From: Burkholderia territorii
GTDB taxonomy: Bacteria > Pseudomonadota > Gammaproteobacteria > Burkholderiales > Burkholderiaceae
Direction of reading: 5' to 3'
Assembly (NCBI RefSeq): GCF_902833055.1
Contig: NZ_CADFEJ010000025.1
Span: 1 to 64,000 of the forward strand
DNA length: 64,000 bases
Shown piece after piece: positions 1 through 7,949 of the stretch. The position numbers and the translations under genes were made by a program. The notes beneath the pieces are model-generated. The model made no database searches, was not told where the DNA came from, and saw only the letters and a list, made by a program, of their open reading frames with translations. The first letter of the stretch is position 1. Each line of letters starts with the position of its first letter.

Positions 1-240
1 ATCCTCGGCGCACTGTGGGCGGCCGAAGCCTGGGGCGGCTACTGGAGCTGGGATCCGAAGGAAACCTGGGCGCTGATCGTGTGGCTCAACTACGCGGCCT
101 GGCTGCACATGCGCCTGATGAAGGGGCTGCGCGGCGCGGTCGCCGCGTGGTGGGCGCTCACGGGCCTGCTCGTGACGACGTTCGCGTTCCTCGGCGTCAA
201 CATGTTCCTGTCGGGGCTGCACAGCTACGGGCAGCTCTAA
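1..240 (+). CDS. ccsB: Cytochrome c biogenesis protein CcsB/CcsA (3' end only)
   Basis: The reading frame is open from the first base and stops at 238-240, so only the last 79 residues are present. It contains the tryptophan-rich periplasmic segment WGGYWSWDPKETW, which is the haem-handling WWD signature of the CcsA/ResC family, followed by two hydrophobic helices and the family-typical ending GLHSYGQL. These integral membrane proteins bring haem to the outer face of the inner membrane and attach it to apocytochromes c in system II cytochrome c maturation, together with ResB/Ccs1. The partner gene would lie upstream, outside the window. Confidence 0.9.
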   Translation: MLGALWAAEAWGGYWSWDPKETWALIVWLNYAAWLHMRLMKGLRGAVAAWWALTGLLVTTFAFLGVNMFLSGLHSYGQL

Positions 241-372
241 AACCGCGCGGTCTCCTACCGTGTTCCACCCATGCACTTCGGCGGGCATTACCACTACAAG
301 CCGGATACGCACCGAACGAGAATGTCTGAAGCGGGTATCGCCGCATTGCGCGGTGACGTAGGAGGAACTGCC

Positions 373-882
373 ATGAGAAGGGTCTATTTTCTGCTGCCGA
401 CGGCGCAATGCGCGCAGTCGATCGTCGGCGAACTGTTGTCGATGCGAATCGAGTGGCGACATATCCATTGCCTCGCCAATCATGACGTGATGCGCGACGG
501 GCTGCCGGCGGCCACGCTCGCGCAGCGCAGCGACATGCTGCCGTCGCTCGCGCGCGGCACGGCGGTCGGCTTCGGGACGGGCATGTTGCTCGGGCTGCTC
601 GTGCTGCTGTTCCCGCCCGACGGCTTGCCGATCGGCGGCGGCATCGTGGTGGCGATCACGCTGTTCGGCGCGGCCTTCGGCGCGTGGGTCGCGACGATGA
701 TCGGCGTGGACGTGCCGAGCACGCGCCTGAAGCGTTTCGAGGACGGCATCGAGCACGGCGAATTACTGATGATGATCGACGTTCCGACCGACCGCGTTCA
801 CGAGATCGAAGACGCGATCAGGCTTCGCCATTCGGATGCGCACCTGCAGGGCGAGGATCCGGCCATCCCGGCATTTCCCTGA
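373..882 (+). CDS. DUF1269-like membrane protein
   Basis: 169 residues. The ATG at 373 was chosen because a strong ribosome site (GGAGG, bases 361-365) lies just upstream; longer in-frame starts have none. The N-terminal half is soluble. Residues about 57-118 form a glycine-rich hydrophobic hairpin of two membrane segments, and the C-terminal part contains a pattern like the opening one (MMIDVPTDRVHEIEDAI), as in proteins with two ferredoxin-like halves around a glycine-rich membrane insert. This matches the DUF1269 (TerB/Asp23-unrelated) type of stress-associated membrane protein common in Burkholderia. The function is unknown; no neighbour suggests one. Confidence 0.75.
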   Translation: MRRVYFLLPTAQCAQSIVGELLSMRIEWRHIHCLANHDVMRDGLPAATLAQRSDMLPSLARGTAVGFGTGMLLGLLVLLFPPDGLPIGGGIVVAITLFGAAFGAWVATMIGVDVPSTRLKRFEDGIEHGELLMMIDVPTDRVHEIEDAIRLRHSDAHLQGEDPAIPAFP

Positions 883-1005
883 TCGTTTCGTCGACGCGTC
901 GGCCGGCGTGATGCCGGCCGCCGTGCGCGGCTGCACGTCATCGCCCGACAGTGTCGGCGGCGAATCGCACGCGCGTCGCCGACGGCGTCACGCGGCGCAT
1001 GGGCG

Positions 1006-1638
1006 TCAATTCGCGGCGAGGAGCCGCTTGTAGCGCGCAAGTACGCGCGGCACGTAGTCACGCGTCTGCGGCGACGACGGGATGCGATAACCGGCCCGAA
1101 TCACGGCGTTCTCGCCGGCATTGTAGGCAGCGAGCGTGAGCTCGACGTTTTCCTTGAACAGGTTGAGCAGAAAGCGAAGATACCGCGCGCCGGTCAGCAC
1201 GTTGTCGCGCGGGTCGAACATGTCGCCGCCCGAGAAGCGGCGTGCCGTGTCCGGCATCAACTGCATGAGTCCGAGTGCGCCTTTGTCGGAGACCGCCTTC
1301 GGGTTGTAGCCCGATTCGACGTCGATCACCGCGCGAAGGAGCTCGGGCGGAACATTGAATGCGCGGCTTGCCTCGGCGATCACGTCGGCGAACGACGCCG
1401 CGACCGCCGATTTCGACGCGGCATGCTTCGCGGTCGACCGGGCCGATGCGGCCGGATCGGCGGCCGCAACGATCACTTTCAGATTGGCCGTGCCGGGTTC
1501 GTTGGTCAGGACGATTACGCCATTGCTGGCCACCGTGCCGTAGATCTGCGCATGGGCCGCGCACGACCATGCCGAGCCGATTCCCACGCATGCGGCAACG
1601 AGCGCTGTTCCCAGTCCGGATGAAGGGCGGCGGTGCAT
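1006..1638 (-). CDS. Lytic transglycosylase, SLT domain
   Basis: 210 residues. The ATG at 1638 has GGAGG eight bases upstream; a longer frame to 1746 exists but has no ribosome site. The N-terminus is a signal peptide ending near AAHAQ. An SLT goose-lysozyme-like domain occupies about residues 85-205: catalytic glutamate in DVESGYNP, the motifs ALGLMQLMPDTA and AAYNAGE, and the closing YVPRVLARY. The enzyme cleaves the MurNAc-GlcNAc bond of peptidoglycan with formation of 1,6-anhydro-MurNAc, in the periplasm. The short N-terminal part (YGTVASNGVIVLTNEP) resembles the DUF4124-like segment found in similar transglycosylases. It is a single gene, divergent from the regulator gene downstream of 2171. 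Confidence 0.88.
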   Translation of the reverse strand: MHRRPSSGLGTALVAACVGIGSAWSCAAHAQIYGTVASNGVIVLTNEPGTANLKVIVAAADPAASARSTAKHAASKSAVAASFADVIAEASRAFNVPPELLRAVIDVESGYNPKAVSDKGALGLMQLMPDTARRFSGGDMFDPRDNVLTGARYLRFLLNLFKENVELTLAAYNAGENAVIRAGYRIPSSPQTRDYVPRVLARYKRLLAAN

Positions 1639-2170
1639 CTGTCTGGCCTCCTGCACCTGCATTGTCGTGGCCGGTGCATCGGCTCGACAATGGGGCGACC
1701 TCCTACACTTCGATGCGTGAAGAGATACCCGGATGCCGCGCTGCAAAACTGTTACACAAGTAATCGTCGGTAGTGCTCGGTAACCGGGCGAAGTTGACGA
1801 TCCTTACGCGGAAAAGTTGTTTTCTGCTCAATGCGGCCGTCGTTGCGGAATGAATCGTTCCGCGCGGGGCGGAAGCGTTCGGATAGTCCCGCCATCCGTA
1901 GTCCTACCAATGCGCCACGCGACGTCGAATCGATTCATGCCTGCAACATTCCAGCCGCTTTCACACGTTTTCTCAGGCGCTTGTCCGGCGCGTGCGCTCG
2001 CGCGTCGCGCGGTGGCGCGATCCTTGCTCGCAGCACGGGCGTGGCCCGTCGCTCGCGAGACGGGGCCGCCAGACCGGACAGCGCACAACAGCGAAAAAAT
2101 CGTCCGGCACCGTGCAAACGAGGCGTCGAGAACCGGCGTGGTGCAAGCGCGGGAAAACTTGGGGGAAGTC
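1639..2170. other. Intergenic region between divergent transglycosylase and regulator genes
   Basis: 532 bases with no convincing gene. An open frame reads into the regulator gene from 1817, but the part before 2171 does not resemble a receiver domain. A perfect inverted repeat GCGGAA-N7-TTCCGC lies at 1845-1863 and may be a regulator site or a simple hairpin. Otherwise I see nothing I can name; divergent promoters must lie here. Confidence 0.5.
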
Positions 2171-2950
2171 GTGAACACACAATATCGCGTAATGATCGCA
2201 GAGGATCACGATCTGCTGAGAAACGGGCTACGGTCGATGCTTTCCGCTCAAGGCGATTACGAAGTCGTCGGCGAAGCGCGGGACGGCAAGGAAGCATGTC
2301 ACCTGGCGATGACGCTCGCGCCGGACCTGGTCCTGATGGATCTGTCGATGCGCGGGATGAACGGTATCGATGCGAGTGCAACGATCAAGCGGCGCACACC
2401 GACGATCCGGATCGTCGTACTCACCGTGCATCAGAACGAAGAATACGTGCGCGAGGCGCTGCGCGCAGGTGTCGACGGCTACGTGCTCAAGGACGTTTCG
2501 TTCGACGAATTGCTGCTTGCGATGCGCATGGTCATGCAGGGAAAGCGGCACCTGAGCGCGGACGTGTATGGCTACATGGTCGACTCGTTCGTGACCGGCC
2601 GCGAGACGCCCGCGCCCAAGAAGGCGTGGGACGTCCTGACCGCGCGCGAACGCAGCGTACTGAAGCTGATCGCGGAAGGGCGCACGAACCGACAGGTCGG
2701 TCTGTACCTGAGCCTGAGCCCGAAGACGATCGAGAAGTACCGGGCGAGCATGATGCACAAGCTCCATCTCGCGAATCTGACGGAACTGGTGCTTGTCGCG
2801 ATGAACATGGGTCTCTTGACCACGCTCGCGGCGAAATGCGCGGAGCCGAACGTCGAGGACGTGCAGGCCAGCACGGCCGGCGACGGCATGCACGCGCCCG
2901 ACGCCGTCGCTCCGCTGGACGGCTATCCCGCCGGCGGTGCGAAGCGCTGA
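2171..2950 (+). CDS. NarL/FixJ-family response regulator
   Basis: 259 residues from a GTG start at 2171, preceded by GGGGGAAG; the frame extends upstream without homology. Residues 1-120 form a CheY-like receiver: acidic pocket AEDHD, phosphoacceptor aspartate in LVLMDLSM, switch threonine in VVLTVHQ and conserved lysine in YVLKD. Residues about 150-215 form a LuxR-type helix-turn-helix (LTARERSVLKLIAEGRTNRQ, SPKTIEKYR). An unusual tail of about 40 Ala/Pro-rich residues follows. The histidine kinase at 2963-4081 faces it tail to tail, 12 bases away, and is the probable partner. The regulator at 5372-6046 is a paralogue with the same motifs. Confidence 0.9.
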   Translation: MNTQYRVMIAEDHDLLRNGLRSMLSAQGDYEVVGEARDGKEACHLAMTLAPDLVLMDLSMRGMNGIDASATIKRRTPTIRIVVLTVHQNEEYVREALRAGVDGYVLKDVSFDELLLAMRMVMQGKRHLSADVYGYMVDSFVTGRETPAPKKAWDVLTARERSVLKLIAEGRTNRQVGLYLSLSPKTIEKYRASMMHKLHLANLTELVLVAMNMGLLTTLAAKCAEPNVEDVQASTAGDGMHAPDAVAPLDGYPAGGAKR

Positions 2951-2962
2951 GCGCAGCCGGTG

Positions 2963-4081
2963 TCAGAGCGGCCAGGTCGCCGAGACGCGCGTGCCGGCCG
3001 TGGCGGACGACAGGATCGCGAACGTGCCGCCGTGCGACTCGACGCGGTGCTGCATGCCGATCAGGCCGAGTCCCGCCGCGCGCGCGTCGTCCGTCGCAAG
3101 CGGATGGCGCTCGTAACCGACGCCGTTGTCGTCGATCGTCAGCAGCAACCCGCCCGCATCGCGCCGCAGGCCGAGCACGATTTCGGTGGCCTGCGCATGT
3201 TTGACGACGTTGTGCAGTGCCTCCTGCGCGACGCGGAACATGTCCGCCTTCAGGTGCTCGGGAATGTCGTCGTCGTCGACGTCGCAGTCGAATGCGACCG
3301 ACAGCGGGCCCGCGTCGCGCTCGATGCGGCGGCACAGCGACGCGAGCGAGGCCGGCAGGCCGAGCCGGTCGAGCATCGGCGGGTTCAGTTCGCCGCAAAT
3401 CTGGCGCACTTCGGCGATCGTCTCGCGGATCCGCAGCACGCCGACGTCGAGCAGATTCGTCGCGTCGGCGATCTCGCCACGACGAAGCCGCATCAGCGCG
3501 TCCTCATTCATCAGCTTGATGAGCGTCAGCGCCTGGCCGAGCCCGTCGTGCAATTCCGCGGCGAGCCGATGGCGTTCCTTCTGCTGGCCCATCAGCAGAT
3601 ACGTGTGGTACGCGTGCACGCCCGCATCGTTCGCCGCGGCGCCGCGTCGAACGGGCTCCGGCGCCGGCGGTTCCTCGAACAGCGTCAGCGACAGCGAAGT
3701 ACCGGGCACTGCCTGCTGATGTATGACGAATTGCGCGGGATGACCGGTGCGCCCGCTGAGCATCGCCGTGAATGAACGCGGCTGAAGCGCGGCGTGTGCG
3801 GACAGTTCGTGTGCCAGCGCGCCGCGCGCGTCGTCGGACGCCATGTCGAGCAGCTGCCGGCCCGCGAGCTCGGCGCTCGTATAGCCGAACAGCGCAGCGG
3901 CGCTGCGATTGACCGATACGAAGGTGCCGTCATCGTCGAGAATGGCGAGCGCCGCGCCACGCGCATCGGTGACGACGGCCGCGCGCGGATCGTCGTGACG
4001 AAGCGCACTGCGCAGCCTGCGCATCGCATCGATCAGATCGAGCAGCCTGATCCGTGGTCCTTCGGGCTGGCGTTCAGTCAT
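2963..4081 (-). CDS. Cytosolic PAS sensor histidine kinase, HisKA_3 (NarX/DegS) class
   Basis: 372 residues from the ATG at 4081 (GGGAG five bases before); a frame extends to 4141 with a weaker ribosome site. There is no membrane segment. Residues about 25-140 resemble a PAS domain (FVSVNRSAAALFGYTSAEL). The HisKA_3 phosphoacceptor is the histidine in RHRLAAELHDGLGQAL. The ATPase domain shows the N box (AQEALHNVVKHA) and the G boxes DDNGVGY and GLGLIGMQ. Such kinases pair with NarL-type regulators, and the convergent gene at 2171-2950 is the natural partner; the second regulator at 5372 may be another target. The ligand sensed is unknown. Confidence 0.88.
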   Translation of the reverse strand: MTERQPEGPRIRLLDLIDAMRRLRSALRHDDPRAAVVTDARGAALAILDDDGTFVSVNRSAAALFGYTSAELAGRQLLDMASDDARGALAHELSAHAALQPRSFTAMLSGRTGHPAQFVIHQQAVPGTSLSLTLFEEPPAPEPVRRGAAANDAGVHAYHTYLLMGQQKERHRLAAELHDGLGQALTLIKLMNEDALMRLRRGEIADATNLLDVGVLRIRETIAEVRQICGELNPPMLDRLGLPASLASLCRRIERDAGPLSVAFDCDVDDDDIPEHLKADMFRVAQEALHNVVKHAQATEIVLGLRRDAGGLLLTIDDNGVGYERHPLATDDARAAGLGLIGMQHRVESHGGTFAILSSATAGTRVSATWPL

Positions 4082-4354
4082 GGTGGCTCCCGAGGCGGCT
4101 CCCGACGCGCAGTTTTCAGGAAACCGTAAGGTTGCGGTCATTCTAGGACGTGACCGACGCGGGCCGCAACATGGGGATTTCGCGGGTTCTTCATAGGGAA
4201 ATACCTGCCGCCCGCATCGGGAGATCGTGCAGGGCGGGCATGTCCTACCGGCCTTTGGGGGGCGTCATCCCATGACCTTCGCGAGCAAATTCATGACACT
4301 GCATTCGTGAGGCACGGAATCGTCTGTTGCCTGAATCGTGTCATGGAGGCTCGT

Positions 4355-5341
4355 ATGAACAGGATCGCCAGATCGACGATGGGCGCATTCGTGGTCGCGG
4401 GTGTCGCGCTTGTCGCGGCGCCGGCCTGGTGTGCGTCCGATGGCGGCACGATGGACGATGCGGGCGGCGCGGCCGCCGAAAGCGCGGCGGCGAACGCGAG
4501 CGCCACGGAGAACACGGCGCCGGATGCCATCGAGAGTCTGATGGGAAAGGACATGCACAACGGTGCCGACCATCCTGCCGAAAACGTGACGCAGAGCGTC
4601 GATGACAGCGCCGCCGGCAGCGCGCCGGCGCAGGCGGCCGAGCATGAAATGGATCATGCGATGGAGCCGGCGACCGCCGCTGCCGAGGAGCCCGCTGCCG
4701 CACCCGCGATGGCGCCCGCGACCGACGCGCCCGCCCAGCCCGCACCGACAGCGCCTGCCGATAACGCGACCGGCAAGGCCGGCATGCCCGAGACCGAGAG
4801 TGCGACGGAACCCGCCGGCATGCACATGCATCACGCGGTGATGCCGGGCACCGTGCACACGATGGTCCAGTATGCGGCGCCGGCGGTGCAGCTCGTGCGC
4901 GACGACGGCCGGACCGTTTCGCTGGTCAAGGAGCTCGACGACGGCAGGCCCGTGATTCTGACGTTCGTCTACACCAGCTGCACGACCATCTGCCCGATGA
5001 TCAGCCAGACGCTCGAGCAGTTGCAGGGCGAACTCGGCGCCGACCGCGACAAGGTCCACATCATGTCGATCTCGATCGATCCGGAGGCGGACACGCCCGA
5101 GCGGCTCAGGAGCTACGCGGCACGCTTCGGCGCCGGCCCCGAATGGCAGCACTACACCGGGACCGTCGATGCGAGCGTGGCCGCGCAGCGCGCGTTCAAC
5201 GTGTATCGCGGCGACAAGATGAACCACACGCCGGTGACGTTCGTGCGTGCCGCGCCGGGTCAGCCGTGGCTGCGGATCGACGGTTTCGCGACGCCCACCG
5301 AGCTGCTCGCCGCCTATCGCGACGTCGTCGCGTCGAACTAG
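4355..5341 (+). CDS. SCO1/SenC family copper chaperone with long Met/His-rich N-terminal region
   Basis: 328 residues from ATG 4355 (GGAGG just upstream). A signal peptide (ending near PAWCASD) is followed by about 130 low-complexity residues rich in Ala, Pro, Met and His (HEMDHAME, GMHMHHAVMPG). The thioredoxin-like Sco domain starts near residue 175: copper/redox motif CTTIC in YTSCTTICPMI, and the distal histidine in KMNHTPVTF. Sco proteins deliver copper to the CuA centre of cytochrome oxidase or act as periplasmic thiol reductases. The extra Met/His stretch looks like a Cu(I)/Cu(II) collecting segment. The next gene, 30 bases on, is a response regulator, so the two may be co-transcribed. 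Confidence 0.87.
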   Translation: MNRIARSTMGAFVVAGVALVAAPAWCASDGGTMDDAGGAAAESAAANASATENTAPDAIESLMGKDMHNGADHPAENVTQSVDDSAAGSAPAQAAEHEMDHAMEPATAAAEEPAAAPAMAPATDAPAQPAPTAPADNATGKAGMPETESATEPAGMHMHHAVMPGTVHTMVQYAAPAVQLVRDDGRTVSLVKELDDGRPVILTFVYTSCTTICPMISQTLEQLQGELGADRDKVHIMSISIDPEADTPERLRSYAARFGAGPEWQHYTGTVDASVAAQRAFNVYRGDKMNHTPVTFVRAAPGQPWLRIDGFATPTELLAAYRDVVASN

Positions 5342-5371
5342 GGGCCATGTCTTCGCGAGGGAGCGTCGAAA

Positions 5372-6046
5372 TTGGACAACAAGCATCGCGTGCTGGTCGT
5401 CGAGGACCAGCATCTGTTGCGCGTCGGCCTGAGTCATCTGGTTTCCGAGCTGGCCGACTATTGCATCGTCGGCGCGGCGAGCGGCGGGGTCGAGGCCTGT
5501 CATCTCGCCGAGAAGACCCGGCCCGACCTGATCCTGATGGATCTGTCGATGCCGGGCGGCAGCGGCTTCGAAGCGATCGCGACGATCAAGCGCAACGTGC
5601 CGCATGCGCGGATCATCGTCCTCACGGTTCATCACAGCGAAAACGACGTGGGCGATGCCTTCGCCGCCGGTGCGGACGGCTACGTGGTCAAGGACTCGCC
5701 GTTCGCCGATCTGGTGCGCGAGATGCGCTTCGTGATGCAGGGCAAGTGCGTCGTCAGCCTCGACGCGTATCGCGCCCGTGCCGGCCTGCACGGGTCGCGC
5801 GACCCGAACGCGCACAACGCGCGCTTGTGGAGCGCGCTGACCAATCGCGAGCGCACGGTGTTGCGTCTGGTCGTGGAGGGGCACACGAGCCGGCAGGTCG
5901 GCGAGTGCCTGAAAGTCAGTCCGAAGACCGTGGACAAGCACCGTGCCAATCTCATGCGCAAGCTCGGTATTGCCAATCTGACGGGCCTGGTTCACTTCGC
6001 GATCGACATCGGCGTGCTCGCGCTGAACGACGACGACCGTGTGTAA
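5372..6046 (+). CDS. NarL/FixJ-family response regulator
   Basis: 224 residues from a TTG start at 5372, with GAGGGAG eight bases before; no ATG fits. The receiver domain has VVEDQH, the phosphoacceptor in LILMDLSMPG, the switch in IVLTVHH and YVVKD. The C-terminal LuxR-type HTH shows LTNRERTVLRLVVEGHTSRQ and SPKTVDKHR. It is a clear paralogue of the regulator at 2171-2950 (shared EACHLA, MDLSM, VMQGK, SPKT.(D/E)K). Located between the Sco gene and the secretion cluster and on the same strand as both, it may control either; no kinase is adjacent, so phosphate could come from the kinase at 2963-4081. Confidence 0.88.
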   Translation: MDNKHRVLVVEDQHLLRVGLSHLVSELADYCIVGAASGGVEACHLAEKTRPDLILMDLSMPGGSGFEAIATIKRNVPHARIIVLTVHHSENDVGDAFAAGADGYVVKDSPFADLVREMRFVMQGKCVVSLDAYRARAGLHGSRDPNAHNARLWSALTNRERTVLRLVVEGHTSRQVGECLKVSPKTVDKHRANLMRKLGIANLTGLVHFAIDIGVLALNDDDRV

Positions 6047-6197
6047 TTTCCCCCAATCCGCGCATGGTTCAACTGGGGGGGATTTACCCATTGGGATGGA
6101 CGGCACTCCCTACTTCTGGCGCGTTCCCGCGTGAACAAGAATGCAGTCAACGGCCTCGGCAACGCCGACGCCGCGGGTCGATACAGGGAGGTAAGCC

Positions 6198-6680
6198 GTG
6201 AGCCATGAATCGTCCTCGATACCGGCCGGCGGGCCGGGCCGGCGGCAGCGCGACGGACGAAGCGTGTGCCGCGCGTTCGCGAGCCGCGGCTTCACGTTGC
6301 TCGAACTGCTCGTCGTGATGGTCATCATCGGTTTGCTGGCGGGGCTCGTCGCGCCACGGTACTTCGAACAGGTCGGCAAGTCGAACGTGAAGATCGCGCG
6401 CGCGCAGATCGTGTCGCTGGGCCAGGCGCTGGATCAATACCGGCTCGACGTCGGTTCGTATCCGACCACCGAGGAAGGCCTCGATGCGCTCGTGAACAAG
6501 CCGCAAAACGCATCGCGGTGGAGCGGCCCGTATCTGCAGAAGTCCGTTCCGGTGGATCCGTGGGATCGCCCTTATCAGTATCGCTCGCCGGGCGAGCACG
6601 GCGACTACGACCTGTTTTCGCTCGGCAAGGACGGACGCGGCGGCGGTACCGGCGAGAACGTGACGATTTCTTCATGGTAG
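6198..6680 (+). CDS. gspG: Type II secretion major pseudopilin GspG
   Basis: 160 residues from GTG 6198, preceded by GGGAGG. A long basic leader of about 31 residues ends in SRG, the prepilin peptidase site, followed by FTLLELLVVMVIIGLL with Glu at +5 of the mature protein. The C-terminal half is the classic GspG globular domain: YPTTEEGLDALV, WSGPYLQK, PWDRPYQYRSPGEHGDYDLFSLGKDG, the last part being the calcium-binding loop. It would polymerise into the periplasmic pseudopilus. It opens an operon-like run of eleven genes on the plus strand; no prepilin peptidase gene is present here, so processing must depend on one encoded elsewhere. Confidence 0.93.
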   Translation: MSHESSSIPAGGPGRRQRDGRSVCRAFASRGFTLLELLVVMVIIGLLAGLVAPRYFEQVGKSNVKIARAQIVSLGQALDQYRLDVGSYPTTEEGLDALVNKPQNASRWSGPYLQKSVPVDPWDRPYQYRSPGEHGDYDLFSLGKDGRGGGTGENVTISSW

Positions 6681-6728
6681 AGGCGCGGGTGCTGTTCACG
6701 ACGTGAGCGGACCGCAAGGAGAGTCGAC

Positions 6729-7931
6729 GTGAAATTCGTGCTGCGGGTATTCGATACGGGCGGCTCGGTGCAGACGCTGCGGATCGACAGCGATTCGCCG
6801 GCGAACGCCGCGTCGCTCGCTCGCGCGCGCGGCCTGCGCGTCGTGTCGGTCAGCGCGGACGCCGCGCGGCAGCGGCGCGGCGCGAACCGGTTCGGCATGC
6901 CCCGTGCGCGCTTCGACGTCGACATGTTCGCGCGCGAGCTGGCCGCGCTGCTGGATGCGGGCGTCGGCCTCGTCGACGCATTGCGCACGCTCGGCGGCAG
7001 CTCACGGCGCGAAGCGTCCGCACAGGTGTATCGCGATCTGCTGCGGCATCTCGAGGAAGGGCAGTCGCTGTCGATGGCGCTCGAACACGCGAGCCCGATC
7101 TTTCCGCCGGTGCTGGTGGCGTGCGTGAAGGCCAGCGAGCAGACCGGCGGCCTGGCCGACAGCCTCACGCGTTATTCGGTCAACAGCGCGACGCTGCGCG
7201 AGCTGCGCGCACGGGTCGTGTCGGCGGCGATCTATCCGACGGTGCTGCTGTTCGTCGGCGCGGCCGTCGTGCTGTTCCTGCTCGGTTTCGTGGTGCCGCG
7301 CTTCGCGACGCTGCTCGAACACAGCGGACGCGAACTGCCGCTGATGTCGCGACTGCTGATGGCGTGGGGCAGCATGGTGCACGCGCACGGCGCCGGGCTC
7401 GCGTGCGGCCTCGCTGCACTCGCGGTAGCCGTGGGCGTCGCGCTGCGGCGGCCGGCGCTGCGCAACTGGCTTGCCGACCGTCTGCTGGCGCTGCCCGGCA
7501 TCGGGCAACACTTCCGCGTGTTTCGTCAATCGCAGTTCTATCGCACGACCGCGATGCTGGTCGACGGCGGCATTCCCGCCATTCGCGCGTTCGACCTCGC
7601 GCGCGGTCTCGTCGGCCGCGCGGACCAGGCTGCGCTTGCCGCCGCGCTGCAGCAGATCCGCAACGGCGCGAAGGTGTCCGAAGCGTTTCAACAGGCCGGC
7701 CTCGCGGACGCGATCGGCTATCGCCTGCTGACGGTGGCCGAAAAGACCGGCGGGCTCGGGCCCGTCCTCGACCGGATCGCCGCGTTCCAGGAAGCGCAGG
7801 TGTCACGCACGATCGACCTGATTTCGCGACTGATCGAACCCGCGATGATGATCGTGATCGGCGTGGTGATCGGCGGCATCGTCGTGCTGATGTACATGCC
7901 GATCTTCGAGATCGCGTCGAGCATTCAGTAG
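6729..7931 (+). CDS. gspF: Type II secretion/pilus inner-membrane platform protein GspF
   Basis: 400 residues, GTG start at 6729 with AAGGAGAG upstream. Two repeated T2SSF domains are visible: residues about 65-190 (FARELAALLDAGVGLVDALRTL) and about 265-390 (RTTAMLVDGGIPAIRAFDLA), each followed by hydrophobic segments; the last membrane helix is near MMIVIGVVIGGIVVLMYMPIF. GspF forms the inner-membrane platform that couples ATPase GspE to pseudopilus growth. Length is normal for the family. It lies 48 bases after gspG and 18 before gspE. Confidence 0.92.
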   Translation: MKFVLRVFDTGGSVQTLRIDSDSPANAASLARARGLRVVSVSADAARQRRGANRFGMPRARFDVDMFARELAALLDAGVGLVDALRTLGGSSRREASAQVYRDLLRHLEEGQSLSMALEHASPIFPPVLVACVKASEQTGGLADSLTRYSVNSATLRELRARVVSAAIYPTVLLFVGAAVVLFLLGFVVPRFATLLEHSGRELPLMSRLLMAWGSMVHAHGAGLACGLAALAVAVGVALRRPALRNWLADRLLALPGIGQHFRVFRQSQFYRTTAMLVDGGIPAIRAFDLARGLVGRADQAALAAALQQIRNGAKVSEAFQQAGLADAIGYRLLTVAEKTGGLGPVLDRIAAFQEAQVSRTIDLISRLIEPAMMIVIGVVIGGIVVLMYMPIFEIASSIQ

Positions 7932-7949
7932 ACCGTCCTGGAGACGCGC

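Noticed and set aside
1817-2170. N-terminal extension of the first response regulator.
   Set aside because: This part does not resemble a receiver domain and the GTG at 2171 has a good ribosome site.
6047-6110. CCCCC and GGGGGG runs after the second response regulator looked like a terminator.
   Set aside because: The loop is long and no T run follows at the correct distance; it may be a regulator site but I cannot support it.
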